A DNA stretch of 64,000 nucleotides from Bradyrhizobium sp. AZCC 1693 (GCF_036924745.1 NZ_JAZHSD010000001.1:3410001-3474000); one strand, 5' to 3'. Shown: positions 1-8,823, counted from the stretch's first letter. Made by a program: numbers and translations. The notes: generated by a model from the letters alone, not told the origin.

Positions 1-724
1 TGCTGTGTTTAACGCTACCCCACTGCTTGAGAACCAGAGGCACACCCTGACTTTGCGCCAGCTCTACGCTGCGAAAATGCAGGATCTTTGCACCCCAGAA
101 GCACATTTCGGACAGGGATGCGAAGTCCACTCGCCGCAGGGGCTTTGCATCCGGCACGATGCGCGGATCGGCAGAGCAAATTCCGTCGACCTCTTTGATG
201 ATCTCACAGCGCTCGGCCTTCAACGCCGCGGCCATCGCAACGGCGGTGGTGTCGCTGCCACCCCGGCCGAGCGTGGTGACTTCCCTGGTCACCGGGTTCA
301 CGCCCTGAAATCCTGCCAGCACCACAACGCGCCCACGATCAAGTTCCTCACGCACGCGAATGGGCCGTACATCCAGGATGCGTGCGGAGGAATGGGAGCC
401 GTCGGTCATCACGCCGGCCTGGCTGCCGGTGAAGCTGATCGCGGGCACGCCGAGATCGGAAAGCGCCATGCTCATCAGGGACATGCTGATGCGCTCACCC
501 GTCGTTATCAGCATGTCGAGTTCACGGCGATTGGGATTAGGGCTTACCTGATAAGCCATCTGGATCAATTGGTCGGTGGTCTTGCCCATGGCGGAGACGA
601 TCGCCACGACACGATGACCACGGCCACGCAGGGCGGCGAGACTGCGCGCAACCGCGCGAATTTTCGCCGGTGTTTCAAGACAGACACCGCCATATTTTTG
701 CACGATGATGGGATAGTTGCGCAT
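1..724 (-). CDS. Aspartate kinase family protein (3' end outside window)
   Basis: This is an amino-acid kinase domain (aspartokinase fold) whose C-terminal part lies beyond the left edge; 241 codons are visible. The translation begins [13 protein letters not shown] and contains [38 protein letters not shown] and a [10 protein letters not shown] segment, all aspartokinase landmarks. The start ATG (724-722) directly abuts the nagA stop codon, so it is probably co-transcribed downstream of nagA. The normally KFGGTSV nucleotide-binding motif reads KYGGVCL, so the usual Thr and Ser are replaced. Aspartokinases phosphorylate aspartate for Lys/Thr/Met synthesis, but the amino-sugar context and altered motif leave the substrate uncertain. 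It may be a paralogue rather than the housekeeping lysC. Confidence 0.85.
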   Translation of the reverse strand, partial: MRNYPIIVQKYGGVCLETPAKIRAVARSLAALRGRGHRVVAIVSAMGKTTDQLIQMAYQVSPNPNRRELDMLITTGERISMSLMSMALSDLGVPAISFTGSQAGVMTDGSHSSARILDVRPIRVREELDRGRVVVLAGFQGVNPVTREVTTLGRGGSDTTAVAMAAALKAERCEIIKEVDGICSADPRIVPDAKPLRRVDFASLSEMCFWGAKILHFRSVELAQSQGVPLVLKQWGSVKHS

Positions 725-1906
725 CTAGCCCCCTTGAGAAGCCTCGCTTGCTTCGTTCATCGAACCGACACCTCCTATCCACGTGCCGACGACTTCAAAG
801 TTCGGATTGAAGGCGACAAGGTCGGCGCGGTAGCCGGGCGCGATCCGTCCAAGCTCGGACTCAAGACCCAGAAATGCCGCTGATGTCCGAGAGGCCATGA
901 TGAGGGCATCGACAAGGGAGATTCCAAGCAGCGCAACAGCGTTGCGCACCGCCTCGATCATGGTGAGGTGAGCGCCCGCGAGTGTGCCATCGGGGCCCGT
1001 CAGGCGGTTTTCGTGCAACGTGATCGGCCTTCCTTGCAGCATGAATTGCCGGTCGTTCGTGCCCGCCAATGGCATGGCATCGGTCACCAGCATCAATCGA
1101 TCGCGCCCCTTGCAGCGGAAGGCAACACGCAAACCGGCGCGGTCAACGTGGATGCCGTCGCAGATGATCCCTGCAAACAGCCGGTCATCCCCAAGCGCGG
1201 CGCCCACCAGACCCGGCTCCCGGGCGTTCAACTGCGACATGGCATTGAACAGGTGGGTCACCCCCGAGACACCGCGATCGACCGCCTGCCCGATTTCGGC
1301 TGCGGTGGCGTCGCTGTGGCCGGCCGCGACACGCAATCCGGCGCCGATCAATTCATCGATCATGGACGCGGGCACGCATTCCGGGGCTAAGGTCACAATG
1401 GAGCGGCCGCGGCCGCCAAAACTTTTGATCGCGGCGAGATCGCGCCGATCGGGCACGCGTATCTCGGCTTCCGGATGAATGCCCTTGCGAGACCTGTTGA
1501 GGGCCGGTCCTTCCAGATGAAAGCCGAGAACGCCGGGAATCTTCAGACAAGCCTGGGCGACTGCAGCCAATCGCTCAATGACCTCGCTGCGATCGGTGAT
1601 CAGGGTCGGCAAGCAGCCCGTGGTCCCCTCCTTGCGGTGCGCCTCAACGATGCGTCGAACGCCAGCCTCCGTTGGCTGGTCGTTGAGAAGGACGCCCCCG
1701 CCTCCGTTCACCTGGATGTCGATGAATCCGGGTGCAAGGATCGCGTCTGCGGGAAGGCGGATTGAGGGCCGCGCCTCCACCTCGCCGAAGGTGATGCTTT
1801 CAATCCGCCCCTGCGAGATCCTGACCGACCCCGGCCCGCGCATGTCGGCACCATCAAAGATGTGCTGCGCGGCAATCGTGAGGGAGGAAGAACCGGCGTG
1901 GCTCAT
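725..1906 (-). CDS. nagA: N-acetylglucosamine-6-phosphate deacetylase
   Basis: This 393-residue amidohydrolase removes acetate from GlcNAc-6-phosphate to give GlcN-6-phosphate in the cytoplasm. Visible family marks are PGFIDIQVNGGGG (residues 59-71), the metal-ligand HLEGP (E132), AGHSDA (H197), THLFNAM (H218), DGIHV (H253) and the catalytic aspartate in LVTDAM (D276). Length fits the family. It is divergent from the GlcNAc-kinase/murQ genes and overlaps nothing; the aspartokinase-like gene follows without a gap. The neighbours point to recycling or use of GlcNAc and cell-wall MurNAc. Confidence 0.95.
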   Translation of the reverse strand: MSHAGSSSLTIAAQHIFDGADMRGPGSVRISQGRIESITFGEVEARPSIRLPADAILAPGFIDIQVNGGGGVLLNDQPTEAGVRRIVEAHRKEGTTGCLPTLITDRSEVIERLAAVAQACLKIPGVLGFHLEGPALNRSRKGIHPEAEIRVPDRRDLAAIKSFGGRGRSIVTLAPECVPASMIDELIGAGLRVAAGHSDATAAEIGQAVDRGVSGVTHLFNAMSQLNAREPGLVGAALGDDRLFAGIICDGIHVDRAGLRVAFRCKGRDRLMLVTDAMPLAGTNDRQFMLQGRPITLHENRLTGPDGTLAGAHLTMIEAVRNAVALLGISLVDALIMASRTSAAFLGLESELGRIAPGYRADLVAFNPNFEVVGTWIGGVGSMNEASEASQGG

Positions 1907-2021
1907 CAGTATTTATCCGGGGTAGCAGTCACGGACTCGTGAGGCGAGTCCCGTGCAAGACTTCATATGTACACCAAGGGGCTTGGGAGGACCCGGAGCA
2001 AAACCTTCGCGTTAACTTTCC
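1907..2021. promoter_or_regulatory. Divergent amino-sugar promoter region with two dyads
   Basis: This 115-bp gap separates nagA (left) from the kinase-murQ genes (right). It holds an inverted repeat GGACTCG (1933-1939) / CGAGTCC (1945-1951) with a 5-nt centre, and a second dyad CCAAG (1974-1978) / CTTGG (1982-1986) with centre GGG. Either could be an operator for a sugar-responsive regulator; no regulator gene lies next to it in the window. No convincing -10/-35 pair was assigned. Confidence 0.4.
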
Positions 2022-2945
2022 ATGGGAACAAAAGGTACCACGTATCTCGGCATTGATGGCGGTGGAACTCGCTGCCGCGCCCGGATCGAAGACGAAGACG
2101 GCAGGGTACTCGGAGCAGCGAGCTCCGGGCCTGCCACGACGCGGATTGGCCTCGAGAAGGCCTGGCGGTCCATCATGGAGGCCACTGAAGCGGCAGCCGC
2201 ACAGGCCGGCCTGACGCGCGAAGATTTCGCGCGGATGCGCGCCGGAATTGGCCTTGCCGGTCTCGGTCGCCGGGGCGCGGAAGCGGCGCTCAACAAGATC
2301 GCGCATCCCTTTGCGTCGGTCATCTTCATCAGCGACGGCCTGGCGGCCTGTCTCGGCGCCCATAGCGGCGCGGACGGGGCCATCGTAGTAGCCGGCACAG
2401 GCTCGGTGGGTGTCGGCCTGATCGATGGCCGGGAAATCCGTCTCGCCGGTTACGGCTTTCCCGTGTCGGACGAAGGCAGCGGTGCCGACATCGGCCTGCA
2501 GGTTGTTCGACTGGCGCTGCGGGCCGCGGATCGCCGCGGCGAGCTGACCCCATTGCTTTCAGAGGTGCTGGGCGCATTCGATCATGATCCTTATCAGGCG
2601 GTGGCCTGGTCTGAAGAAGCCAGGGCCGCAGACTACGCTGCGTTCGCGCCGATCGTGATGCGGCACGCCAATCAGGGCGATCCGATCGGCCGTCGCATTG
2701 TCGAACGCGCGGCCGATGCCATTGGCGATCTGCTTGATCTGTTCCTGGCGAGAGGAATTGACCGGCTCTCGCTGGTAGGCGGGCTCGCGGATGCCATTAC
2801 GCCCTGGCTGACGCCTGACCTGCGCGCCCGCCTGAGGTGTCCTGACGCCGACGCGGCCGCCGGCGCGTTACTGCTGGCGCGAGGGCGGCTTGACCCGCCC
2901 ACGAGAGAAACTGACCATGAACAGGCTTCAAAGTTCCGCGTTTGA
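2022..2945 (+). CDS. BadF/BadG-type N-acetylglucosamine kinase
   Basis: This 307-residue sugar kinase is of the ASKHA fold. The phosphate-1 motif LGIDGGGTRCRA is at residues 9-20, an acidic SDG (D105) lies in the catalytic segment, and the phosphate-2 motif AGTGSVG is at 124-130. It belongs to the BadF/BadG/BcrA/BcrD ATPase family, whose characterised members in this context phosphorylate GlcNAc (or GlcNAc/MurNAc) on the 6-OH. It is the first gene of a rightward set, and its 3' end overlaps the start of murQ by 29 bp. Product and position fit a salvage pathway feeding MurQ, NagA and the SIS-domain enzyme. Substrate preference cannot be read from the sequence. Confidence 0.88.
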   Translation: MGTKGTTYLGIDGGGTRCRARIEDEDGRVLGAASSGPATTRIGLEKAWRSIMEATEAAAAQAGLTREDFARMRAGIGLAGLGRRGAEAALNKIAHPFASVIFISDGLAACLGAHSGADGAIVVAGTGSVGVGLIDGREIRLAGYGFPVSDEGSGADIGLQVVRLALRAADRRGELTPLLSEVLGAFDHDPYQAVAWSEEARAADYAAFAPIVMRHANQGDPIGRRIVERAADAIGDLLDLFLARGIDRLSLVGGLADAITPWLTPDLRARLRCPDADAAAGALLLARGRLDPPTRETDHEQASKFRV

Positions 2946-3909
2946 TGGCGCATGGATCAACCATATGGCCACTGAAGAAGTCGATCCCCGCTTTGCCGAT
3001 CTTGATGCATGGTCGCTGTCGTCAGCGATGGAAGCGATGTGGGAGGGCCAGCTTGCGGCAGTCGCGGCGATCGGCCATGCCCTTCCCGCGATCACTGCGG
3101 CGACCGAAGCGGCCAAGGCGGCGCTGGGCGATCACGGACGCATTGTGTATGTCGGCGCCGGCACCTCGGCCCGCGTGGCGGTCCAGGACGGCGCCGAGCT
3201 GACGCCGACCTTCGCCTGGCCGAGCGAACGCGTCCGCTTCATCGTCGCCGGCGGAGACAGCGCGTTCGTCACCAGCATCGAGGGCGCGGAGGATGACGTC
3301 GATGATGCGGTCACGCAGATCAATGCCGCGCAGCTCACAGCGCACGACGTGGTGATCGCCGTTGCCGCCAGCGGGACAACGCCATTCACGGTCGCGGCGC
3401 TGCAGCAGGCAGGCTCTTTCGGTGCAGTGACGATCGGTGTTGCCAACAATCCCGGCACCGCACTGCTGGCGTCGGCAAAGTTTCCGATCTTGATCGAGAC
3501 CGGCCGCGAACTGATCGCCGGCTCCACGCGGATGAAGGCGGGCACCGCGCAGAAGGTTGTGCTCAACCTGATCTCCTCGGGTATCATGCTGCGCCTTGGC
3601 CGGGTGTACCGCGGCATGATGGTGAACATGCAGCCGACCAACGCCAAGCTGAAGCGGCGCGCCGAGGCCATGGTGGCGCAAATCGCGCATTGTGATCCGT
3701 CGCACGCGGCACGCTGGCTTGAGCAGGCCGATGGAGACATCAAGACGGCAGGCCTTCTGGCGTTGGGTGTCGACAGGGTTGATGCCGAGGCCATTCTGAA
3801 AAACTGTGACGGCAACCTTCGGCAGGTGTTTGCCGAGCTCACCAAGGACCGTGACCCGCATCCCAAGGAAGCGGCGGCGCGCAAGCAAGGCGGAGCGGTT
3901 GAGCCGTGA
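2917..3909 (+). CDS. murQ: N-acetylmuramic acid 6-phosphate etherase
   Basis: MurQ cleaves the lactyl ether of MurNAc-6-phosphate to give GlcNAc-6-phosphate and D-lactate. The 330-residue reading from ATG 2917 shows the SIS-domain signature VGAGTSARVAVQDGAEL (family form GAGTSGRLGVLDASE), AGGDSA, EGAEDD and the strongly conserved STRMKAGTAQK followed by MVNMQPTNAKL. An in-frame start at 2890 would add nine residues; 2917 was chosen because the N-terminus then matches family length. The catalytic glutamate sits in DGAEL. It overlaps the upstream kinase and the downstream SIS gene, implying translational coupling. Confidence 0.93.
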   Translation: MNRLQSSAFDGAWINHMATEEVDPRFADLDAWSLSSAMEAMWEGQLAAVAAIGHALPAITAATEAAKAALGDHGRIVYVGAGTSARVAVQDGAELTPTFAWPSERVRFIVAGGDSAFVTSIEGAEDDVDDAVTQINAAQLTAHDVVIAVAASGTTPFTVAALQQAGSFGAVTIGVANNPGTALLASAKFPILIETGRELIAGSTRMKAGTAQKVVLNLISSGIMLRLGRVYRGMMVNMQPTNAKLKRRAEAMVAQIAHCDPSHAARWLEQADGDIKTAGLLALGVDRVDAEAILKNCDGNLRQVFAELTKDRDPHPKEAAARKQGGAVEP

Positions 3910-4919
3910 CGACATCCGCGATGGCGAGCGAAATCGGGGAAAGCGCGGATGTAGTCGCCAAAATTGTTCGTAACCGCCCCGCCACGCGCGATATCGCCCA
4001 GCGAATTGAGATTGGCTCCGCCCCCCTGTGCGTCGTGTGCGGCCGGGGAAGCTCTGGGCATGCCGGGGTTTTCTTGAGATACCTTGTCGAGACGCGGCTT
4101 CGCCTTCCCGTTTCAGCCAGCGCTCCTTCGGTGATCACGGCATTTCGCACGCCGTTGATGCTGCGCCATGCGCTGTTCATCGTGATCTCGCAATCCGGGC
4201 GCAGCCCGGATCTTGTCGCGGCGACCAGGTCGGCGCGCGCCGCGGGCGCCCGCACCATCGCCATCGTCAATGCGACGTCGTCGCCGGTGGCTGACGAAGC
4301 GGAGTTCGTCATTCCGCTCGAAGCCGGCAGAGAGCACTCCGTAGCGGCGACCAAGACCGTGATCGGCTCGATGGCCGCTGGCGCCGGACTTGTTGCCGAA
4401 CTGGCGCAAGATCATGCGCTGCGGTCAGCCCTCGACAGGCTGCCCGAGCGCCTGCACCGCGCGCTGGCGCTCGACTGGTCCGAGATTGCCGATGATCTCG
4501 CCAGGGCGTCAGCTGTGTTTGTGGCGGCGCGCGGCCTGGGCCTGGGCTCGGCGCGGGAGATCGCGCTCAAGCTTTCGGAAATTCTGCGCCTGCCATCCAT
4601 TGGTCTGAGCGCCGCCGAGCTGCAGCATGGGCCGCGCGCCGCGTTGTCATCGCGCACGCCGGTTGTCATGATGCGCCTCATGGACGAAACGGCGGGGACG
4701 GTGGACGCGCTGGCAGAAGAATTGCGCGAGCAGAAGATTACGCTGCATCTATGCGGCGGACCGCATGGCTCGCTGCCCTGGCTGGCCGAGGATGACCCCG
4801 CCACCGACCCGATCACCATGCTCGTTCCGGCCTATCGGATGATCGAGCAGACGGCGCGCGCCTGCGGATTTGACCCGGATCGTCCCCCTCGCCTGAGCAA
4901 GATTACCGAGACGTTTTGA
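3906..4919 (+). CDS. SIS-domain GlcN-6-P deaminase/isomerase (NagB-II/AgaS type)
   Basis: A 337-residue protein with two SIS domains and no glutamine amidotransferase domain, resembling the C-terminal half of GlmS. It carries SQSGRSPD and the GlmS-like active-site stretch ALKLSEILRLPSIGLSAAEL followed by QHGPRA, which retains the GlmS Glu and His positions (KLxE and ELxHGP). GlmS-like SIS-only proteins act as alternative glucosamine-6-phosphate deaminases (NagB-II) in Proteobacteria. With nagA, murQ and a kinase nearby and no classical nagB visible, that is the best guess. It starts 4 bp inside murQ. Agmatine or frlB-type SIS enzymes are alternatives. Confidence 0.82.
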   Translation: MTTSAMASEIGESADVVAKIVRNRPATRDIAQRIEIGSAPLCVVCGRGSSGHAGVFLRYLVETRLRLPVSASAPSVITAFRTPLMLRHALFIVISQSGRSPDLVAATRSARAAGARTIAIVNATSSPVADEAEFVIPLEAGREHSVAATKTVIGSMAAGAGLVAELAQDHALRSALDRLPERLHRALALDWSEIADDLARASAVFVAARGLGLGSAREIALKLSEILRLPSIGLSAAELQHGPRAALSSRTPVVMMRLMDETAGTVDALAEELREQKITLHLCGGPHGSLPWLAEDDPATDPITMLVPAYRMIEQTARACGFDPDRPPRLSKITETF

Positions 4920-5007
4920 CGGCTGACTGTTCGCTGGCTGGCGGCCCGAAGACACGACCAAGCGTCGGCAGATTGGCGTGCTCTATCGCAATGGAGCACG
5001 ATCTCAG

Positions 5008-5637
5008 CTAGCGCGTTCCATACGCGCGATCCCCGGCGTCGCCCAGGCCAGGCAGAATAAAGGCATTTTCGTCCAGGCCATGATCGATGCCGGCGGTCCA
5101 TAGCGGCACGTCGGGGTGCAGGCCGCGAAAGCGCTCCACGCCTTCCGGCGCGGCAAGCAGGCAGACCAGCCGAATGTCACGGGCGCCTCGTTCCTTCAGC
5201 CTGTCGACGGCGGCCACTGCCGTATTCGCCGTGGCCAGCACCGGCGACACCACGATCGCGAGGCGCTCGTGAAGGTCGGAGGGCGATTTGAAGAAATACT
5301 CCACCGCGACGAACGTCTGCGGCTCGCGGTAAAGCCCGATATGCGCCACGCGGGCCGTCGGCACCAGGTCCATCATGCCATCGACAAATGTCACTCCTGC
5401 CCGCAACACCGGCACGAAGACCAGTTTCTTTCCCGCTATTTTGGCGGACTTCATATGCGCGAGCGGGGTCTCGACCTCGACTTCCGTCAACGGCAGGTCG
5501 CGCGTTACTTCGTAACACAGCAACATCCCGATCTCCTTGAGGAGTTCGCGAAACGACTTGGTTGAAATCGACTTGTCGCGTATCAGCGTAAGCTTGTGCT
5601 GGACCAGCGGGTGATCCACGATCGTGACGCCTTGCAT
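5008..5637 (-). CDS. upp: Uracil phosphoribosyltransferase
   Basis: A 209-residue type I PRTase that makes UMP from uracil and PRPP. It shows [20 protein letters not shown] at the N-terminus, [17 protein letters not shown], and a C-terminal uracil-binding segment ending [13 protein letters not shown]. The PRPP loop is unusual but close to the family. It is the most downstream of three leftward genes with the DUF1688/URC4 and URC1 genes, separated from URC4 by a palindromic repeat. In the URC pathway the UPRT role is URC6, so here it may feed degradation as well as salvage. Confidence 0.93.
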   Translation of the reverse strand: MQGVTIVDHPLVQHKLTLIRDKSISTKSFRELLKEIGMLLCYEVTRDLPLTEVEVETPLAHMKSAKIAGKKLVFVPVLRAGVTFVDGMMDLVPTARVAHIGLYREPQTFVAVEYFFKSPSDLHERLAIVVSPVLATANTAVAAVDRLKERGARDIRLVCLLAAPEGVERFRGLHPDVPLWTAGIDHGLDENAFILPGLGDAGDRAYGTR

Positions 5638-5670
5638 GCTTTTGTCCCCTGCGAGTGACCAGACCGCGTT

Positions 5671-5776
5671 TAGAGCATGATCCGGAAAAGTGGGTACCGG
5701 TTTTCCGAAAAGATCATGCTCAAATCAAAGAGATAGAGCGGGATTGACGATTCGAAGAAACGTCATCACGCTCTAG
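5671..5776. repeat. Rhizobiales-type palindromic repeat
   Basis: An intergenic palindrome between upp and the URC4 gene. The outer arms GAGCATGATC (5673-5682) and GATCATGCTC (5712-5721) are perfect complements, with GGAAAA/TTTTCC arms nested inside. A second AGAGCG...CGCTCT pair flanks the AT-richer right part. I recognise it as a common dispersed palindrome of Bradyrhizobium and relatives. It may also act as a transcript-end structure between the two genes. Confidence 0.8.
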
Positions 5777-7008
5777 AAAACCGTGCCGTCGCTAACGATC
5801 CTGAGCGGCGGCGAACCATCGGGACGGCGCTCAAACGCCAATTCCCGTCCTGCCGCCCAGGTGCCGCCCTGCAGTATCTTCGCGAGGGGAAGCGAGACCG
5901 CGTCGAGACCGACGCGCTGCCGCAACAATTCCGCCAACCGGTCCAGCAGCGCAACCGTCAATGCGCGCCACTCGACCACGAGCGACGAGCCGACATCGTG
6001 TTCCCGCAGCGCATCGGCGGGATCGCGCAGCACAAGCACCCCCGTGTCCAGGAACAATCCGCCGTTGCGATATTCCGCAAGACCCGTGAGACCGTCAATA
6101 TCCGTCACGCGCAGCCCCGCTCGCTCGATCGGCTCGATCAACGAATAGGACAGCCATTGTGACAGCTTATGCAGCGGCATCAGCCCGCTGGTCGCCTCTT
6201 CGGTTTTGAACACCGGGTAACGCCAGCAATCCCCCAGAGGAATTCCGTCAAGGGTGACCCGCGACGGCCAGATCGTGCCAAGCCGGAGCAGAAGTTCCGA
6301 CAGGATCGACGGCGCCGCAATCGAACCCCGATCGCCTGCCTTTGCAAGGTGATCGAACAAACCGCCCGGACGCGGCGCGTCGCGCGCAGCAAAAATTTGC
6401 GGCGATGCCGACACCCGTTCGCCCAGCCGCCGGAGCAACGCGACCCGCCCTTCAAGCCCGATCAGCGGATTGTCATCCCCGATCTGAAAGCCGCTGCGCA
6501 GATCCGCAATCGTCAACCGCTCGAGCGCCGCCGCGTCGGCGCGCAGCGGTTCGCCGGCCTTCGCCGAGAACAGGCCGCGCGCGAACATGTCGAGGCTCGC
6601 GAGCGCAAGGCCTTCCGAACGTCCGATCCCGGCGCCGGTAACGGAATCACGATATCGCCACGACGGTCCGGCTCCCGCGTCGAGCAGCACGCTGATGATG
6701 GCAAGATCAAATTCAGCCCGGGCCCGCTCCTGGTCGTCGCGCCAGGGCATTGCGTCGGCAAGCGCCGCCCAGCGATCAACGCCATCGATGACGAAATGTC
6801 GCCAGCGCGAATGAAAGGGAACATCAAGCGTCGGGTAGGCCTTGCGCGTTATCGCCAGCACGAGATCGACGGTCGCGCCCAGCCGGCCGAGGTCGATGCG
6901 GAAGCCGGAAAGCTCGTCATTCAACCCCATTTCCAGCATGCGGTGCGCACGCTCGCGCACGGCTCCCGCATTCAGAAGAGAAAGAGCACCTGCAGCTTCG
7001 ATGGTCAC
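5773..7008 (-). CDS. URC4/Urg3 family protein (DUF1688), uracil catabolism
   Basis: A 411-residue soluble protein matching the DUF1688 family (fungal URC4/Urg3), with the typical opening LLNAGAVRERAHRMLEMGL, then HSRWRHFVIDGVDRW, and a conserved C-terminus of about 40 residues. URC4 is genetically required for the URC pathway of uracil degradation, but its reaction is not established. It lies 18 bp downstream of the URC1-like gene and upstream of upp on the same strand, the gene set known for this pathway. No membrane segment or signal peptide is seen. Confidence 0.88.
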   Translation of the reverse strand: MTIEAAGALSLLNAGAVRERAHRMLEMGLNDELSGFRIDLGRLGATVDLVLAITRKAYPTLDVPFHSRWRHFVIDGVDRWAALADAMPWRDDQERARAEFDLAIISVLLDAGAGPSWRYRDSVTGAGIGRSEGLALASLDMFARGLFSAKAGEPLRADAAALERLTIADLRSGFQIGDDNPLIGLEGRVALLRRLGERVSASPQIFAARDAPRPGGLFDHLAKAGDRGSIAAPSILSELLLRLGTIWPSRVTLDGIPLGDCWRYPVFKTEEATSGLMPLHKLSQWLSYSLIEPIERAGLRVTDIDGLTGLAEYRNGGLFLDTGVLVLRDPADALREHDVGSSLVVEWRALTVALLDRLAELLRQRVGLDAVSLPLAKILQGGTWAAGRELAFERRPDGSPPLRIVSDGTVF

Positions 7009-7026
7009 GATGAATGTCCGGCCGCG

Positions 7027-8280
7027 TCAGTATTTTTCAAGCGAGCGGCCGACCGACCCTTTCGGATCGCGCGGTTCCGGATCGGGCGAGAAATATCCCG
7101 CGGCCTTCTTGGCTGCGATCTCGACATGGGCATCGGCGGGTATCATGTCGTCGGGGATCGCCACCCGCTCGACGATTTCGACGCCCTGTCCCGTCAACGC
7201 GTCATACTTCATGTCGCTCATCGAAATGAAACGGTCGATCCGCTTCAATCCCAGCCAGTGGATGACATCCGGCATCAACTGCTGGAAACGCGCATCCTGC
7301 ACCCCGGCGACACATTCCGTCCGCTCGAAATAGGCGGAAGCCTCGTCGCCGTCCTCGTGACGCTTGCGCGCATTGTAGACGAGGAATTTGGTGACTTCAC
7401 CGAGCGCGCGACCCTCCTTGCGATTGTAGACGATCACGCCGAGCCCGCCGGTTTGCCCGGCCCGCGCACATTCCTCGATCCCATGGATGAGATAAGGACG
7501 ACAGGTGCAAATATCCGATCCAAAGACATCGGAGCCGTTGCATTCATCATGCACGCGGCAGGTGATCCTGGTGCGATGGTCGGGAAGCTTGGTGACATCT
7601 CCGAACAAATAGACGGTCGTGCCGCCGATCGGCGGCAGAAAAACCCGCAGATCGGGGCGCGTGACGAGTTCGGGAAACATGCCTGCCGTCTGTTCGAACA
7701 ATGCGCGGCGCAGATTGGTCTCGCTGGTGCCGAAACGCTGCGCGATGCCCGGCAGGTACCAGACCGGATCGACGGCGATCTTGACGACGGAAACGGAGCC
7801 GTTGGCATGAACAAACTCGCCGTCGGGCACCAGGCGCCTGGCCGCCAGCGCAGCCTGAATCTCCGGCAGGTCGAGCCGCGCCCGTGTAATAGCAATGCTC
7901 GGACGAATGTCGGTGCCTTCGGCTATTTCGCCGCGGAAATTCTCCGCTATCAAATGCCCCCACGGATCAAGCGCGACGATGCGCTCCGGGTCGGTCCATT
8001 GCTCGAACGGCCCGATGGTTGCGGCTGGATAGGTATTGGTCAAATCAGGGCGGCGGATCGGGTCGAGTGCGCCGGACGACACCGCAAGCGCACGATAAAC
8101 AGCATAGGAGCCGCCATGGGAACCGATGACGTTGCGATCCTGCGGTCGAGAGACCGTTCCGATGATCGGACCGCGCTCCCGCGCGGTCGCAGCCCCCCAC
8201 GCAATCGGAAACTCGTGCTTCGCGCCCGGGACCGGGTGCGAAGTCAACCGGATGTGATCGGTTCGGTTGGAGCTGCTCAT
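7027..8280 (-). CDS. URC1-type GTP cyclohydrolase II family protein
   Basis: A 417-residue protein with a GTP-cyclohydrolase-II (RibA) fold and no DHBP-synthase half. The three zinc cysteines are present in VHDECNGSDVFGSDICTCRP, followed by VIVYNRKEGRALGEVTKFLV. It has about 150 extra N-terminal residues, characteristic of the URC1 branch that acts in uracil degradation rather than riboflavin synthesis. ATG 8280 (MSSSNRTDHI) was chosen because AGAAAG lies just upstream; an in-frame codon at 8361 would add 27 atypical residues. It is first of the URC1-URC4-upp set. Its 5' region carries a GGCCCG/CGGGCC hairpin (about 8309-8329). Confidence 0.88.
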   Translation of the reverse strand: MSSSNRTDHIRLTSHPVPGAKHEFPIAWGAATARERGPIIGTVSRPQDRNVIGSHGGSYAVYRALAVSSGALDPIRRPDLTNTYPAATIGPFEQWTDPERIVALDPWGHLIAENFRGEIAEGTDIRPSIAITRARLDLPEIQAALAARRLVPDGEFVHANGSVSVVKIAVDPVWYLPGIAQRFGTSETNLRRALFEQTAGMFPELVTRPDLRVFLPPIGGTTVYLFGDVTKLPDHRTRITCRVHDECNGSDVFGSDICTCRPYLIHGIEECARAGQTGGLGVIVYNRKEGRALGEVTKFLVYNARKRHEDGDEASAYFERTECVAGVQDARFQQLMPDVIHWLGLKRIDRFISMSDMKYDALTGQGVEIVERVAIPDDMIPADAHVEIAAKKAAGYFSPDPEPRDPKGSVGRSLEKY

Positions 8281-8517
8281 CTTTCTGCAATCCCAAAACG
8301 GCAACGGCCCGCCTGAACGACGGGCCTGGACCTCAAAACCAACTGAATTGCGTAGGGCCACCGCCCCGCCAAACCATCATATAGGGAACTAGCGTGCATA
8401 AACAACAAATCCGGCCGTCAACGATCGTATATTTTTTTGTATTTTTCCAATATTGGTTTGGCGGACGGGCGCCGTCATGATATAAGTGGTTGTTTCTTCT
8501 CGAAGGGAGGGAACAAC
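8281..8517. promoter_or_regulatory. Divergent URC promoter region with paired 11-bp sites
   Basis: This AT-rich gap lies between the leftward URC genes and the rightward small gene. A plus-strand promoter candidate is TTGGCG (8458-8463), 17 bp, TATAAG (8481-8486). A weaker minus-strand candidate is TTGTTT (8405-8400), 16 bp, TATATG (8383-8378). An 11-bp site CCGCCAAACCA (8366-8376) recurs inverted as TGGTTTGGCGG (8454-8464), one copy close to each promoter. A perfect palindrome CCAATATTGG is at 8447-8456. This fits a single regulator controlling both directions. Confidence 0.5.
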
Positions 8518-8823
8518 TTGGGTGAGCTTCACCGCTGGCTATTGTCCCAGCATCCGGGTCTCAGGACCTACAAATCATTTCAGCAAAAGGCCCTGGAGCT
8601 TGCGTCGTCGGACGACGAGCACCGTGCGCTGTATCGTCTGCTCGCTTCCATGGTCGGCCGCTACATCGATTCCTTTGACGAGGAGCCGCTGCCCGTCGAC
8701 GTTGCCAGCCTTGCCTATCAACGCCTCGTCAGCGTCGTCGACGATGCCGAACTTTCCATGGCGGCGCCGGCTTCGCAGCAGGTGCAGACCTTGAACAAGG
8801 TTGCGGCGGCCGAGCTCTATTGA
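8518..8823 (+). CDS. Small hypothetical protein divergent to URC genes
   Basis: I do not recognise this 101-residue protein. It is predicted soluble and mostly helical, starting LGELHRWLLSQHPGL and ending KVAAAELY, with acidic patches (SSDDEH, DSFDEEPLP) and no cysteines or membrane segment. The TTG start at 8518 was chosen because GGAGGG lies about 8 nt upstream; an upstream in-frame TTG at 8437 lacks a Shine-Dalgarno sequence and would sit on top of the promoter. It heads the rightward unit that continues into an amidohydrolase remnant and the dihydroorotase gene, so a role in pyrimidine metabolism is possible but inferred from position only. Confidence 0.6.
   Translation: MGELHRWLLSQHPGLRTYKSFQQKALELASSDDEHRALYRLLASMVGRYIDSFDEEPLPVDVASLAYQRLVSVVDDAELSMAAPASQQVQTLNKVAAAELY

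Noticed and set aside
6169..8316. A 715-codon open frame on the plus strand
   Set aside because: It lies fully antisense to the URC4 and URC1 genes, matches no family and is His/Arg/Asp-rich, the usual mirror of high-GC coding sequence.
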